DNA of 64,000 nt, taken from contig JAHLKD010000094.1 of the NCBI GenBank assembly GCA_025526935.1, forward strand, positions 150,132 through 214,131, given 5' to 3'. This DNA is from Cladochytrium replicatum (Eukaryota > Chytridiomycota > Chytridiomycetes > Cladochytriales > Cladochytriaceae). Below the pieces are notes generated by a model. It saw nothing but the letters and a program-made list of their open reading frames with translations. It made no database searches and was not told the DNA's origin. Shown piece after piece: positions 21,445 to 32,903 of the stretch. The translations under genes and the position numbers were made by a program. Within the stretch, counting starts at the first letter, position 1. Every line of letters begins with the position of its first letter.

Positions 21445-24007
21445 ATGGGGTGCTTCTGCTGCCACGAATGTCGCTTTCTCCCACGGTTCCCACCACCCAC
21501 CACAAATACGGATTTTGGATTCTATTCTGACCCGCCCGTGCGAACACCCGCTGTCTCTGCCGCAATGCTGCTGCCCGTCAACGTGCCTCAGCAGACGAAG
21601 AAAACCAATGCGAACAATCCGCCTACTAACAGCTCACACCACTCCCGTGGGGCTACCAATCCCGACGACCCACGTCATCGGCGCCTATCATCTACATCAT
21701 CGGCCACAAACACATCAAGCTCAGCTGGTTTGTGCTTTTGCCAACGCTTTCTCAAATTTTAGACCAAAGTCATGCTCTCTGATAGCACACCAGGCGACTC
21801 CGTCGCCGCTCGCCATCCAACCAGGCATGGCATTCCTAGCCGCTGCCCACTTCCGAGATTACGCTTGGAACGCTGACAACGACCCAAAACCAACTCTACC
21901 GACCGCATCACCTTCAACATTCCAGTCCCTTCCGTCCCCTGCTCGTCCAAAAGTTTCCTCCAACATCGCTCACCTCGTAAATTCGACGGACGAGGATGAC
22001 AGGTTCGAAGTCGGAAATGAACCGATTTTCGACAACTCCTCGCATAATGGACCACCAGTTAATATGCGCATGGGCACGCCATCGGTCGAAAAAACACCGT
22101 CGGATGTGTTCATGGCTTGGAGGAGCTTGAGTGCTGTTAAGGATGGAAAAGCGAGTAACGGACGGAGTGAGTGGATGGACAGAGACGGAGAGAGAGTTTA
22201 TCCGGGAGGGGGAAAATATGGGTTCACCGGGACTCTCAGGAGATCTGAGGACACAGATCGACGAACGATCGACAGGGATTCGAATTGGTATAACAATGAG
22301 ACTCGAAAGGGACATTTGCACATGGATCGTCGAACAATGGACAGAGATGTTATGACCTCTCCGAGTCACCTTGGATCTGCAGGTACTCAGGTGGATGGTC
22401 TATCTGTTGAGACTAGGGATCGTACTGGTGGTGCCCGCAACACTGCATCGAGCATGGATATGGATCATCGAATGATGGAAAGATATCCCCTTGATTCTAC
22501 CCGATCTCCCTTTGATCATCGAAAGAATGGACGTATTCACATGGATCGTCCATTCATTGAGACAAGAGACCATACTGGCTATGGAACTGATACCCGCAAC
22601 GCTGCATTGAATTCTTCGTCGATGAATTCACAATCTTCTTCCTCTTCATACGCACCTACTCCAAGTCTCCGAACCGACCGAACCGACCGTCCGTCATGGG
22701 ACGTTGACGCTAAGTCGTCCGACGTATTCCACGCGTGGCGGTCCGCGCACTCGGACACCCAGAAGCTCGGTCCGAGCCCGTCTCCTTCATCTTATTCACC
22801 CTCACACGCCAGTCTGTCGCCCACAATGTCCGCTTCCTCGCAACCAACGACTGCAAACCGTCGCTCTTCTTCTCGGCAGCCAGATGCGAGCAAATCGATC
22901 CATCTGAACCTGTTGGAGATTAATGAGGAAGCGAACGGGACGTCGCCGGCGAGCGAGGTTCAGCCGCATAGGAATAAGCGGGGGTCTGAAGATGGAGAGG
23001 GGCTATTTGGAGTTAGCAATGTCGACCGTCGCTCATACGATGCAAGCGACTATCTAAGCAACGACGTGCAGAAGAACAAGCGCTTCTGCGCTCCAAAGTG
23101 CGATGACGACTCTATTCAGAGGACAAATTCGTCCGATACCTCTTCCCATCCGCTTGACTCTACCCAAGCATCAACGGAATCGATGATCGATCCCTACGAC
23201 CCCGTCCGCGATACCTTCGTCCAATCTACTTTCAACCCGCACTTTGCGGCGCCAGGCGACAGATTCCGCATGGGCGTTGATACGCCTACCGACAAATACT
23301 GGGACTTCCCCTACCTCGCACACTCCTCCGATATCCGTCGTTTTGTTCTTCAACAACAACGACAAGAACAACAGCAGCAGCAGCAACAACAACAAGAGCA
23401 ATTGCAACCTCCTGCTGCCACAACACCCGAAACACCAAAATCGCCTCAACCCGCAAGGCACAAGAACCACGGCCGCAAGCTCGCCTACCTCCGCGCCATA
23501 CGCCCCTCCGTCCTCCCGACCGCGATCGGGATGGCCACGGCCGCAATGAACGCAAACATGAACAACGCGTGCGATGTGTGCGGGAAGGTATTCAAGCACC
23601 CGGGGTTGCTCTCGACGCACAGAGCAAAGCACTTTGACGCTGAACCATCGTCGATGTCGTCGCTGGATGCGAGCAGCCCAGATTCGGGGGTGGCTGTTTC
23701 GTCGGTGGTCACGATCTCGGATGGCACGACGGAGTTGTTTCCAATGCATAAGACGCCCGCTGTCCATCACAAAGCTGGTCTGAGTGCAGCAACGTCGTCC
23801 CCACGTCGCACTTCCATTAACAAGCCAACGATCTCGCCGTCCCCGCTCCGGACACAGCTCGTTGCGAAAACACCGGGTTGGGACTCCTCCGGATCTGAAG
23901 GGGAAGGTTCCGGTGGTGGCGGGGAAGGTGCCGTGAAGAATGTGGGTTCCGATGACGATGAAGATGATTCTGAGCTTATGTTCAGCATGGTGATGATGAT
24001 GAGCTGA
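21445..24007 (+). CDS. large Ser-rich protein with one C2H2 finger
   Basis: Two exons (21445-21727 and 21786-24007) joined in phase 1 across a 58-bp intron give 834 residues. I chose ATG 21445 (MGCFCCHEC) because it lies in an open, codon-like frame that splices into the long frame; the long frame itself has no upstream ATG before residue 70. Most of the protein is predicted disordered: Ser/Thr/Pro-rich with repeated MDR/RTIDRD-like Arg-Asp patches at residues 270-400. A Gln tract of about 15-20 residues (CAG/CAA codons near 23350) precedes a single finger, CDVCGKVFKHPGLLSTHRAKH, near residue 690. The end is acidic with a Met-rich terminus. It is probably a nuclear regulator; a lone finger binds DNA weakly unless it dimerises. 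Confidence 0.8.
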
Positions 24008-24400
24008 TACTCATCGGTGGGGGAGATATCTTGCATTTGAGATTTATTTTTTACTTTTTGTTTTGCTTTCTGATTCCCCTGTTCACCTCAATTTCTTGAT
24101 ATTTTTTTGTGCAAACGAGAAAAGAAGTCGGCTTCCAGCTGTGCCCACACTGCATTCCAAAAAAAAAGACGAGACTTCATCATCAGAGCTGTCGCATTTC
24201 CATCTCTCAACCAATACACACCTCATATCATCCAAAACATAGTCGCAAACAAACAAAAAGCTAGTTCCTTTCATTCTGTTCTGAAAAGTCGCTTTGCCAC
24301 CGCATTGTCCCAGTAGGCCGAATGATTCATGTATGTGTACATAAGTGCACAGCAGAAACTGCATTCCACTACCTGGTCGCAGTCCAAAATCGAAGGAAAG
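24008..24400. other. intergenic, T/A-rich
   Basis: 3' flank of the preceding gene. A long minus-strand open frame (to 24670) overlaps the decayed BRAP2-like gene and has no motifs, so it is treated as a shadow. Confidence 0.35.
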
Positions 24401-24499
24401 AAGAAGACGAAAAAGAAGGGGCAGAAAAAGGAGACGGACGTACCGGAAATTCAGGTGGAAGGGAATCAGAGCCTGCGACGGGAAGATCTGTGGAACGAC

Positions 24500-25711
24500 T
24501 AAAGGTTTGGGAACATTGAGATTGAGTGGATGGACTTTGAAGTACCTGCGGACGTGGACGAGGAAGTTTGGGAAAGTTTTGAGGATGATCCCAATCGCAC
24601 GGGAACGTAAAGGGCGCAAGCCCGCGATCGTCTTGACCAGCGGTGTATTCGTTCCCCTTGGATCCGGCAAATCACGGCTTAATTCCGGTGTAGTGGGGCT
24701 CTACCGCGAAAAGTCCGAGGTCGAGTTTATCCTCGCCAATGCACAATCTGACCCGACCTCGGAATGACGAGGAATTGAAAGGCGTTTCGACGGTCATGGC
24801 CGTCCTCGCCGTACCCTTACATGACTCCCCAGGATTTCCTCACCTTCGTCGGACCCGTCCGGAAATACGTCTCGTATTCCGACTCCTGTGGGACTCTATA
24901 CCCAACCGCTACATCGTGCTCCTCAAATTCCGCGCCGAAATGGGCGGATTTGTTCTACGGAGTACAACGGACGAAGGTTCAACTCCATGGAGGCGGAGGA
25001 GTGCCATGTGGTGTACATCAAAATCGGTCGGGTTTGTCTCGAAAGCGATCCCGCCGCACGCGATCCCGCCATCGATACAGTACCACGAAGCTCTTCTCCA
25101 AACGGCTGGCAGGGGTACACGCACCGACGAACCCCATTCGCCACAACAACACACCTCACCAACGTCCGCAACCAACCTCCTTGAACTCCCAACGTGCCCC
25201 GTGTGCCTCGAGCGCATGGACTCAACCGTCACCGGCTTGCTCATGAACCGTCGCCGGCTTGCTCACCATCGTCTGCCAACACACCTTCCACTGCCAATGC
25301 CTCGCAAAATGGGGTGACTCGTCCTGCCCCGTGTGCCGCTACTCCCAGCAGAAGACGGATCCGCTCGAAGACTCTCTGAACGAGTGCAACGACTGCGGCG
25401 CGACCGTGAACCTCTGGATCTGTCTTGTCTGCGGCAACATCGGGTGCGGGCGCTACAGACAAGGGCACGGGTACCAGCACTTCGCGGACATGAACCACTT
25501 GTATAGTCTCGAGCTTGAGACGCAGAGGGTGTGGGATTACGCTCGGACGGAGGTTGGGGAGTTGAAGGAGCAGGTGCAGGACCTGATGTTTTTTTGGAGA
25601 CCCAGAAGAAAGTTGAGGACAGCCCGATGAGAGATGAGCTGCGGTCGGACAAGGTGGTTGTCACAGCTGGAGGATCCAGCAGCAGCGAACGTCGCAAGGG
25701 CAGAAAATAAG
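24500..25711 (+). pseudogene. decayed BRAP2-like RING/ZnF-UBP ubiquitin ligase
   Basis: BRAP2 (IMP) family proteins are RING E3 ligases with an N-terminal RRM-like BRAP domain, a RING, a UBP zinc finger and a coiled coil. Pieces appear in that order but in shifting frames: MTPQDFLTFVGPV; IPNRYIVLLKFRAEM; EYNGRRFNSMEAEECHVVY; LPTCPVCLERMDSTVTG; then, after a 22-bp tandem duplication (about 25225-25268) that breaks the RING, VCQHTFHCQCLAKWGD and CPVCRY; CNDCGATVNLWICLVCG and GCGRYRQGHGYQHF for the UBP finger; VWDYA. The coiled coil that should follow is deleted: the frame jumps to GELKEQVQDLMFFLETQKK, the usual near-C-terminal segment, and ends in ERRKGRK. At least four frame breaks make it non-functional. 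Confidence 0.85.
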
Positions 25712-25983
25712 TTATTTCCAACGTTGAATCACCGTTGATCCCAACGATACATTATTTATTATTTTTGCATTTTTGTTTTATCAGCGGGTCCGAGACACCG
25801 ATTCTTTGGATGAGGGAACCCAAAAAGGTACCAACTTCGAAGCAAGCGGCACATACCCTGAAAGCGTAGCACTTAGCACTTACCAGTATTACTAATACGC
25901 ACCATCTCTTTTCTACCTTCTCACCATCGCTGTTGTGTCTGACCTACTCAGTTTCCTTGCCTGAATCACTGCTCAAAACCACA

Positions 25984-26922
25984 ATGGCTGCAACCACGCA
26001 AAGACTACCGTCGATCGACCCAAGGAAGACTGCTTTGATCGTTGTCGACGTGCAGAATGACTTCATGCCTGGAGGAGCGCTTGGTGTCTACATGGGTGAT
26101 GTCGGAAAGTACTTGCTCAACACCACCAAAAGTGACAAAGCATCCAAGGAAGAGAAGGACAAAGCATCCCAGGGCCTCCAGAAAATCATTTCCGGTTACA
26201 CATCCAACGTCGCAAATGTCATAAGAGAGGCGAAGAAGACTGGAATCTTTATTGTCACCACACAGGACTGGCACCCTCTCGAACACCCTTCCTTCTCGAA
26301 GAAGGGTGGCATCTGGCCCGACCACTGCGTCCAGAACACCTCGGGCGCAGATTTCCCCGTTGGATTATTCGACGACGCCTCGGTCGACCTGAAAGTCCTC
26401 AAGGGAATGTCCGACATTGGAAACGGTTACTCCGGTTTCGGCGAGAAAACCGGCACTTCCATCGAAGTTCTCGACGCCTTCCCATCCATCGGCGTCGAAC
26501 TCGCAAATAAGGGTATCGATACCCTCCTCGTCTGTGGTGTGGCGACCGAATACTGCGTCAAATCGACCGCGATCGACGGCGCGGCACTTACGCAGGCCAA
26601 ACTCGCGCGATTGCGGAAACATGTACAGCATCTCAACGAGAAGTATTTCGGCGCTGGATCGAAGAAATCGCACGTCGCCGATCTGACGGTGGCGGAGCAG
26701 TTGCAGGCAAGGAGCGAGCTGGTGGCCAAGGACGCTGAGGTGCCGAAGCCGAACGGCGCGTCAAGCGACCAACCGGTTTTTAAGAGGGTGATTGTGGTGG
26801 ACGATCTCGTGCACCCTGTTACTCCTGAGGGAGGCGATACGTGCAAAAAGTCTGATTTGGGGGCGAACGGTGTGGAGCTTCTCGGTTGGGAAAAGATCAG
26901 GCCGTTGTTGAAGTCTCAGTAA
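25984..26922 (+). CDS. nicotinamidase (isochorismatase-like hydrolase)
   Basis: It converts nicotinamide to nicotinate in the NAD+ salvage pathway (Pnc1 role). The start is ATG 25984, 312 residues; an upstream in-frame extension is not used because the context there is 5' leader. Family features: catalytic Asp in VVDVQNDFMPGGAL; the metal-site DxH in DWHPLEHPSF; WPDHCVQ; a Lys in LKGMSDIGNGYSGF that matches the catalytic Lys region; and the nucleophile Cys in GVATEYCVKSTAIDG. Yeast Pnc1 has about 216 residues. The extra length here is an insert after TAIDGAALTQAK, carrying a charged helix (RLRKHVQHLNEKYF) and a linker, before the final IVVDDLVHPVTPEGG strand, plus a Lys-rich loop near residue 45. 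The catalytic set looks complete. Confidence 0.92.
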   Translation: MAATTQRLPSIDPRKTALIVVDVQNDFMPGGALGVYMGDVGKYLLNTTKSDKASKEEKDKASQGLQKIISGYTSNVANVIREAKKTGIFIVTTQDWHPLEHPSFSKKGGIWPDHCVQNTSGADFPVGLFDDASVDLKVLKGMSDIGNGYSGFGEKTGTSIEVLDAFPSIGVELANKGIDTLLVCGVATEYCVKSTAIDGAALTQAKLARLRKHVQHLNEKYFGAGSKKSHVADLTVAEQLQARSELVAKDAEVPKPNGASSDQPVFKRVIVVDDLVHPVTPEGGDTCKKSDLGANGVELLGWEKIRPLLKSQ

Positions 26923-27346
26923 CGTCGGGCTATTGTTTTCGGGCGGCAAACTCATGCAGCGGCATTGCTTCCGGAGTGGCGGCTGCTCAAAGTGGGTCAA
27001 ACCTTCTTGAGCGGGTGCTGCCCGTTGGTTTACGCAGTGTTTCCTAGTATATCGTGAACATTCTGTGTTTTAGTACATCTCTTCCCCCCTTTCGTTCGTG
27101 CATTGTTACTCTTTGATTTAAGACTCCTCCCAAGTTTCATTCTGTAACCCAACCATGTTGAACTTTGTCATTAAACTATAATATCTTGGTGAAAGTTCTT
27201 GTGGCCATATTTCCGTTAGAACTTGCATTTTTGCCTCTTTGAGACCTTTACACATGAACGCACACATCCTTATTGAATATAATTAATTACATGAAATGGA
27301 AATCAAAGAAGTATGTGCTGATTTCCGTACTCTTATGGACCGACCC
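26923..27346. other. intergenic
   Basis: 3' flank of the nicotinamidase gene, T-rich; no gene seen. Confidence 0.35.
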
Positions 27347-27875
27347 TCATCCAAAAGTGCGTAGTTCTTCATCCATTTCAGCGGGACCAGTGGAACTTTG
27401 CGAACCGGCGGATTTGAATGCCCAAAGTCGCCTATCATCTTCGCTCCACCACACACCGTCTTCGTCTTTCCATGCTCTTATGTACGGCACATCATGAAGC
27501 ACTCTCTCGTCATCCTCGAGTTCAGAACGGAGGTAATATATCGACTGGCTGCGGTCCCAAAACATGTCCGAAATGGTGTTGTGCGTATACCTCAGGTCGT
27601 GGATGCTCACCCACTGCGCGCACGCCATGCTGACTTTGAACTGATCCGCTGCCTTGCCGTACACAAAACGTACCATCATTGTACCGAACGACAAACCTCT
27701 TGTCACTATCTGGCGCAAATCGCACAAAAATCGACCCCGTCATGTTCGTCGTCGTCATCGATTGCGTCCTCCAACTCATCGCACAAGTCAGACCAAGCCA
27801 GTCTCCCGTTCGTGAACTCAATGTAGTAGCTCGAGCGTCCGATCGCAACTGTGTCCACCCAGGGCAGCTTGCTCA
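27347..27875 (-). pseudogene. decayed gene with DNRRL-like (ParB-like) motif
   Basis: ATG at 27875 (reverse strand) opens SKLPWVDTVAIGRSSYYIEF and continues to DELEDAIDDDE before a stop. A second frame gives SIFVRFAPDSDKRFVVRYNDGT and a third gives VSIHDLRYTHNTISDMFWD, later WWSEDDRRLWAFK. The block I-x-x-LRYTHNTI followed by a W/YS-x-DNRRLWAFK element (here SEDDRRLWAFK) recalls a small eukaryotic domain with ParB/sulfiredoxin-like features. The function of that domain is not established to my knowledge. Two frame changes within 530 bp suggest a pseudogene. A further piece in the same orientation, about 28175-28065 (LREEIWDIVEIHFAEHG), may be another fragment of unknown origin. Confidence 0.45.
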
Positions 27876-28209
27876 TGAAGGTGGTTCATCCTTTGTCAGT
27901 GCATTAACCCAATCACTATTGGAGAGGTTGGGAATATAGCAACATCGCCCTCGCCTCCGCTATTGCCCTCGTTGCGTCTGTCGATGCACAGTGTTCAAAC
28001 CCTTCCTCTGCCGTCCATTTAGACTGTTATGCAGTCCACTTGGAAGCCCTGTAAACTATCGTCGCTCGCCCCTGTTCTTGAAAATCACGAGGTGCCCGTG
28101 CTCGGCGAAATGGATCTCTACGATGTCCCAGATCTCTTCGCGGAGGTCTGCGTTTTGATCCTTTTGCAGTCAATTCAAAGATGGACTTAATCTCTGAACA
28201 TTGAAACAA

Positions 28210-28741
28210 AGTTTGACTCTTATAAATATGATTTAAAAATTAAGAAATAACTCCGAAGCTGTGCGAACGGTGGGAAACTTGTGCTCAGAGTGAGGCGATA
28301 ACGAACGATTCCAGCCCTGTGATAGAAATAATGCTTCCTCTTGCATCACATTAAAAAGCAGTGCGACACTTTGTCAAAATCTCCTTGAGTTTAAAGTTTG
28401 TATTACTGCTTGCGACAAAGAAACACAAAACGTTCAAAACGTTGTGTGAGATGTTTCATCATCCACACCCTAAAACCCGCCGTCTTGTGACATGTTGTTG
28501 ATGTTGCACATGGGGTCCACCACACACCACGGTCTACATGCCATGATGTATGTTTTAGAGCCACAGGAGCCTTCCATCCAAGGGCGGCCGCTCACAAAAC
28601 TTTTGGGCAGCCAATCGCAGATCGTGCACGTGCCCTCAAAATTTACCCTCGTCATCAAATTTATTAAAACTTTCTTTGGAAATCATCGCATTTAAAGCCA
28701 TCGGTGGCCACATCCTGTTGCACTGTATCACAGCAAAAATT
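28210..28741. promoter_or_regulatory. upstream region of subtilase gene
   Basis: 530 bp without a gene. A poly-pyrimidine region and a short leader precede the subtilase ATG; no TATA box is certain. Confidence 0.35.
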
Positions 28742-30137
28742 ATGGCCGCTCGTTCACTGTCGCTGATCGCTCTTGCGCTCCTTGCAGTCATTGTCTTCGT
28801 CGATGCTGCATTCATTCCCAACCCTCACAGGCGTCTGAGGCGTCGGGATGATGAGTCGTCGACCTACATTGTTGTTTATAAGGATGGGGCTGACCGCGCA
28901 GCACACCGCGCATGGCTCGACAAGCAGTTCACATCGGCTGCTTTCGAGGAGTCTCAGACGGAGGTTCTCCACTCTTACAACTTCTCCACCTGGCAGGCAT
29001 ACGCCGCCACCGTCCCGGAAGCCCTCGCCGTGAAGATCTCAAAGCGAAAGGCTATCGAAACTGTGATGGAAGAGATCGACTACTCGGTGGCTGATGTTCA
29101 GCAGGGGGCGACTGTCGGCATAGCTGTAGGCACATTTCCCACCAGTTCAAAGCATGTCTGATCAAAGTTTGCAAACCATAGCGTCTGTCTACGCAAAACG
29201 CTGGTGGAACCACGTACACTTTCCCCTCGAGCGCTGGTGCTGGCGTAGATGTCTATGTGTAGGTCCTTTGCCACTATTGCAGCTTTAAAGATATTTACCT
29301 TTTGTTTAGCATTGACACAGGTATCAAGACCAACCACCCCGAATTTGAGGGCCGTGCACGTCTTGGTCGTTCGTTTGTGAACAACGGTCAAGGTGGTGAT
29401 GGGAACGGCCACGGCACCCACGTCGCTGGCACCGTCGGCTCCAAGACTTTCGGTGTCGCCAAGAAAGCCAACCTTATCGCTGTCCGTGTTCTTAACGCCC
29501 AAGGATCCGGCTCTTCCGCCGGAGTCCTTCAGGGTATCGAATTCTCCATTGCCGCTGCCAAAGCTTCCCGTCGCCCCTCGGTCATCAACATGTCCCTCGG
29601 AGGCCAGGGTGACGACCCGGTCACCACCCGCGCGCTCAACACCGCAAACACCAACGGTGTCGTCGTGGTCGTTGCGGCCGGTAACGAGAACCAAGATGCA
29701 TGCAACACCAGCCCTGCGAACGTGCGGTCGGCTGTCACCGTTGCCGCAGTCAACCCCCGCAACGACGGCATGGCGAACTTCTCAAACTTTGGCCAATGTG
29801 TCGACATCAGCGCTCCTGGTGTGAACATCCAGAGCACCTGGATTGGTACCTCAAACACCCCCGGAAACAACGGCTTGACCAACATCATCTCTGGTACCTC
29901 CATGGCGAGCCCACACGTTGCCGGTGTTGCGGCTTTGGTCTACGCTGACAACCCAACTGCAACTGCTAACGACATCATCCAGAAGCTTATGGCTGTGGCG
30001 TTGAACAACAAGGTAAAGAACAACAAGCGGCAAACTCCTAACAAGTAAGTTGAACATCGAAATGGTTTGTTTGATATGAGATTTAACACTACGACCTTAG
30101 GCTTGCGTTCAACAACGGAGCTGCTGGTTTCAAATGA
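28742..30137 (+). CDS. secreted proteinase-K-like subtilase (S8)
   Basis: Four exons (28742-29125, 29182-29258, 29310-30044, 30101-30137) close in phase and give 410 residues. A signal peptide (RSLSLIALALLAVIVFVDA) leads to an I9 inhibitor propeptide (YIVVYKDGADRAAHRAWLD onward). Then comes the peptidase domain, with the triad in VIDTGIKTNHPEF (Asp), GHGTHVAGTV (His) and GTSMASPHVAG (Ser), plus the oxyanion Asn region AAGNENQDAC. The VIDTG motif is itself split by the second intron, and RLSTQNAGGTTYTF lies on the short exon 2, so the gene looks broken unless spliced correctly. It is an extracellular broad-specificity protease, probably nutritional. The propeptide is cleaved near ADVQQGAT. Confidence 0.93.
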
Positions 30138-30985
30138 ACGATCACGGTATCCACCTTCGGATAGAAAAGAGTACATATCTACACATTCCAAAGCTATTCA
30201 AACTTGGCCTTCGCGCATTTTTGGCTCCATATCGGAACGATTCACATTTTTGGGTCTGCAAATCTTCAGGCTTGCACTACGCTTGTCTTATTGTAATTCT
30301 GGTTTAACTGCTTCACATAACCCTCGCAACCATTTATCTGGCTGTTAAGGTTGAATACATGATCTGACTTCGTTTATATGTATCAATGGAGCATTTAACA
30401 TGCACATTCCAGCAAATCCAAACAGCCGTTTCAAATTAGGAGGGCAAGCAAAAGTAGGTCCCCTCAATGAAAATTTTGTGTACAGTGGGTGAACTTACTC
30501 CACCAGTTGCATATACCTCTGCTGGTCCCTGTTGCGGTCCCCAAACGGGGTGTTGGTGCAGTGGATTGTCGTTGTCGAAGCTCTGGTCAATGTGCTCTGA
30601 ACCGCCTCGCACTTTGCCTTCAACCCTGCGGCAGCGCCGTTGCCAAATTGAAGATCACGGCTTACTTTGAAATGTCCTTGAATGATCCGATCTTGTCCCA
30701 GAAGCACGCAGCGCACACGCTGGAATCGGGGAGACTGGCTGCACGCTGACCATCTATATTGATAATGTTTGAAGACGATGTGATGTGGTGGTGAGGAGCG
30801 GTGAGAGGATCTAGGTGGCGTGTTTAACGACGCAGAACGTGCCATCTGCAGCGTCCCGCCTGTACACATGTGAGTTGATCGCGCGAGCTACGGAAGCAAG
30901 CCTGTGACGGTCGCACGGTTAAGCGCTTCTTACTGGACGGAAGTCCAGGACTCATCAGCGATTGGGTTAGTTCGTCCTTTGCGAA
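30138..30985. other. intergenic, nothing firm
   Basis: Open frames of 60-120 codons exist on both strands (30490-30870) but lack motifs, splice partners or codon evidence. Confidence 0.35.
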
Positions 30986-31163
30986 CTGTTGGAAGAATAA
31001 GACTATTTTCTAGTATCAAATCAAAGGTGCTGTTGGAAGAATAAGACTATTTTCTAAGTATCAAATCAAAGTTACTGTTGGAAGAATAAGACTATTTTTC
31101 TAAGTATCAAATCAAAGGTACTGTTGGAAGAATAAGACTATTTTCTAAAGCATCAAATCAAGA
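30986..31163. repeat. four tandem copies of a 44-46 bp repeat
   Basis: The unit begins CTGTTGGAAGAATAAGACTA and ends with ATCAAATCAAAGGT. Copies start at 30986, 31030, 31075 and 31121, with small indels in the T run and an AAG insertion in the last copy. Confidence 0.95.
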
Positions 31164-31810
31164 GTAAGCTCGCACGCAATCCGCGACTGCGGCAAACAGG
31201 AGCCATAGCCCGGCACATCCATGAGCGTTTTTGATCACCTCTGTTTTCCTTTAGGTACACTATCCCATTGACTCCGGAAGTCGTCGATTTCCGCCACATC
31301 TTAGAAGCTGGTACTGCTCACAATGATCTTGTTGCTCACTTTATTCGACCGCCTGACCATCTCTGTTTCCAATGGTGGACGGAGGGAGCATCGTGATCTT
31401 GAGACTGTTGACCAAAAGTTTCCAAAAGGCACGCCCTGTTTTCTTGCTTTTGCTAGACAAAAGCGGCGTCAGTATTTCTTATTCGGGATCGAAGTTGTCT
31501 AGTCTGTGCTACTTGTAATGTTGTCTGATTATCCGGGATGGCATTCGCTTCGCCTGTGAGCACGAAAATGTCAATTTGTGCGAGCTTGAAGCACGGGTTC
31601 GATTTCCTACCTAGTTCAAATCGCTCAAAAACGGCGTCCGCACCTTTTTGAGGACATCACTGCGAAAGCCGAACGAAATTTCAACTTCTGTGAGAGCCGT
31701 TCCAAGTGCAAGTTGCCTACGGAACTAATGAAGTGATCAGTGGTCATCCTTTTCATTCAAGTCTCATTACCTACTGTGAACGGTATGCTTCAACTGCTTC
31801 TTGAATGGAA
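31164..31810. other. intergenic with one possible exon remnant
   Basis: At about 31253-31396 (plus) a T-rich acceptor (CTTTAG) is followed by TIPLTPEVVDFRHILEAGTA and a WW-containing end at a stop. This could be the last exon of a lost gene; no upstream partner was found. Confidence 0.3.
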
Positions 31811-32022
31811 TCAAACCGGATCCAAAGAGCCAGCCTTCTGGCCTTGCTTATCGTACGCTGGTCTCTTCTTTTCTTTCGGCTTGAAAACCCGATCGTTCCA
31901 ATATTTGTCCACCTCGTCTTTGAGTTTGAAGCGCGTGCTGTAGACAGTGAGCAATTGCTCACTTTGGCCGCTGGCCCTGTTTGCTGCAAAAGAGACTCGC
32001 TCGAGCAAGACAAAACTTGCAT
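31811..32022 (-). other. possible small coding fragment
   Basis: A charged peptide (RFKLKDEVDKYWNDRVFKPK onward) ends at a stop at 31811 on the reverse strand. It could be a C-terminal exon, but its join to an upstream ATG at 32022 needs a 25-bp intron, which is too short. It lies just downstream of the hypothetical gene that ends at 32124. Confidence 0.3.
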
Positions 32023-32123
32023 AGCATGTTGATGATACGATATAGTGCCTTGGGTCGGAATGCTAGCGCTTTCCGGCCTCAGAATGGTACTTCCATCAGA
32101 ACTCGAGGTGGTGGTGTTTGCTA

Positions 32124-32903
32124 CTAGTGAAGTTTGACAACTCTAGCAGCGTATGTCGTCTGGCCCTGTGACAGAATGTTGTTTTGAGGAGCAACGCGCT
32201 GGGGCTGTGTCCTAGGATGCTCGCGGGTCGCGTATCCAGATGTCCTGCAATCATGTGAGATTGGGGCACTCTTTCCACTGAGCCTCGTACTGAACTGCGA
32301 CTGCTGACGGGGTTTGCTCGCAGCGACGGCTTCAGCTGCTGTCCGAGACCTAGCCTCGGTCGGTTCTGAAGTGATCTGCTGGTGAATCCTAGCACCATAT
32401 TCTGTAATTGCATTCATGTACTGGGATCGGGGAACGGGTCTTTGTAGTTGACGGCCGTTATGATGCACAATGGTGGAAGTGACAGAATGGTTGCGAATGC
32501 TGGGAGTTTCCCATTGCTGAACAGAATTTGCCGCGGCAGCTGACATCCATGTAGTGTCTGCCGATGGTTTTTGCGCTAATACGGCGGCGGTTGGAGCTGC
32601 GGATACTTGGGAGCTTGTAGTTTCATGGGACCGATCACTTTCATGTGTCTATGGGATACTGTTAGAGATATCAAGTACCGAAACAAGATTTAACTTACTC
32701 CATCCGATCCTTGAATTATCTTCTCATTCCAATCATCAGGCATCGCATGACGCCTCATATAGAAGAACACCAAACCAGGAATGGAGCGTCGAAACTAGAT
32801 TAAATAGAATAATTAATGGTTTAGCTTTCCTACACAAGTAATAAGCTACCTGCACATCATTGATTGCACGCTCAATATCCACGTGCAAATATCGAAGCCA
32901 CAT
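32124..32903 (-). CDS. hypothetical protein, three exons
   Basis: Exons 32903-32850, 32794-32699 and 32648-32124 join in phase 0 throughout, with introns of 55 and 50 bp (GTAGCT...CTAG and GTAAGT...ATAG), giving 224 residues. The N-terminus MWLRYLHVDIERAINDVQ and the second exon RRSIPGLVFFYMRRHAMPDD look folded, with a helix and a DDWNEK turn. The rest is Ser/Thr/Gln/Arg-rich and probably disordered. No family was recognised. The frame upstream of the ATG closes within three codons, which supports this start. Confidence 0.6.

Noticed and set aside
24083-24670. 195-codon minus-strand open frame
   Set aside because: Overlaps the start of the BRAP2-like relic and has no motif; the plus strand carries recognisable family segments.
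31590-31615. tRNA T-arm-like GGGTTCGATTTCC
   Set aside because: No matching acceptor stem, D-arm or anticodon arm could be placed around it.
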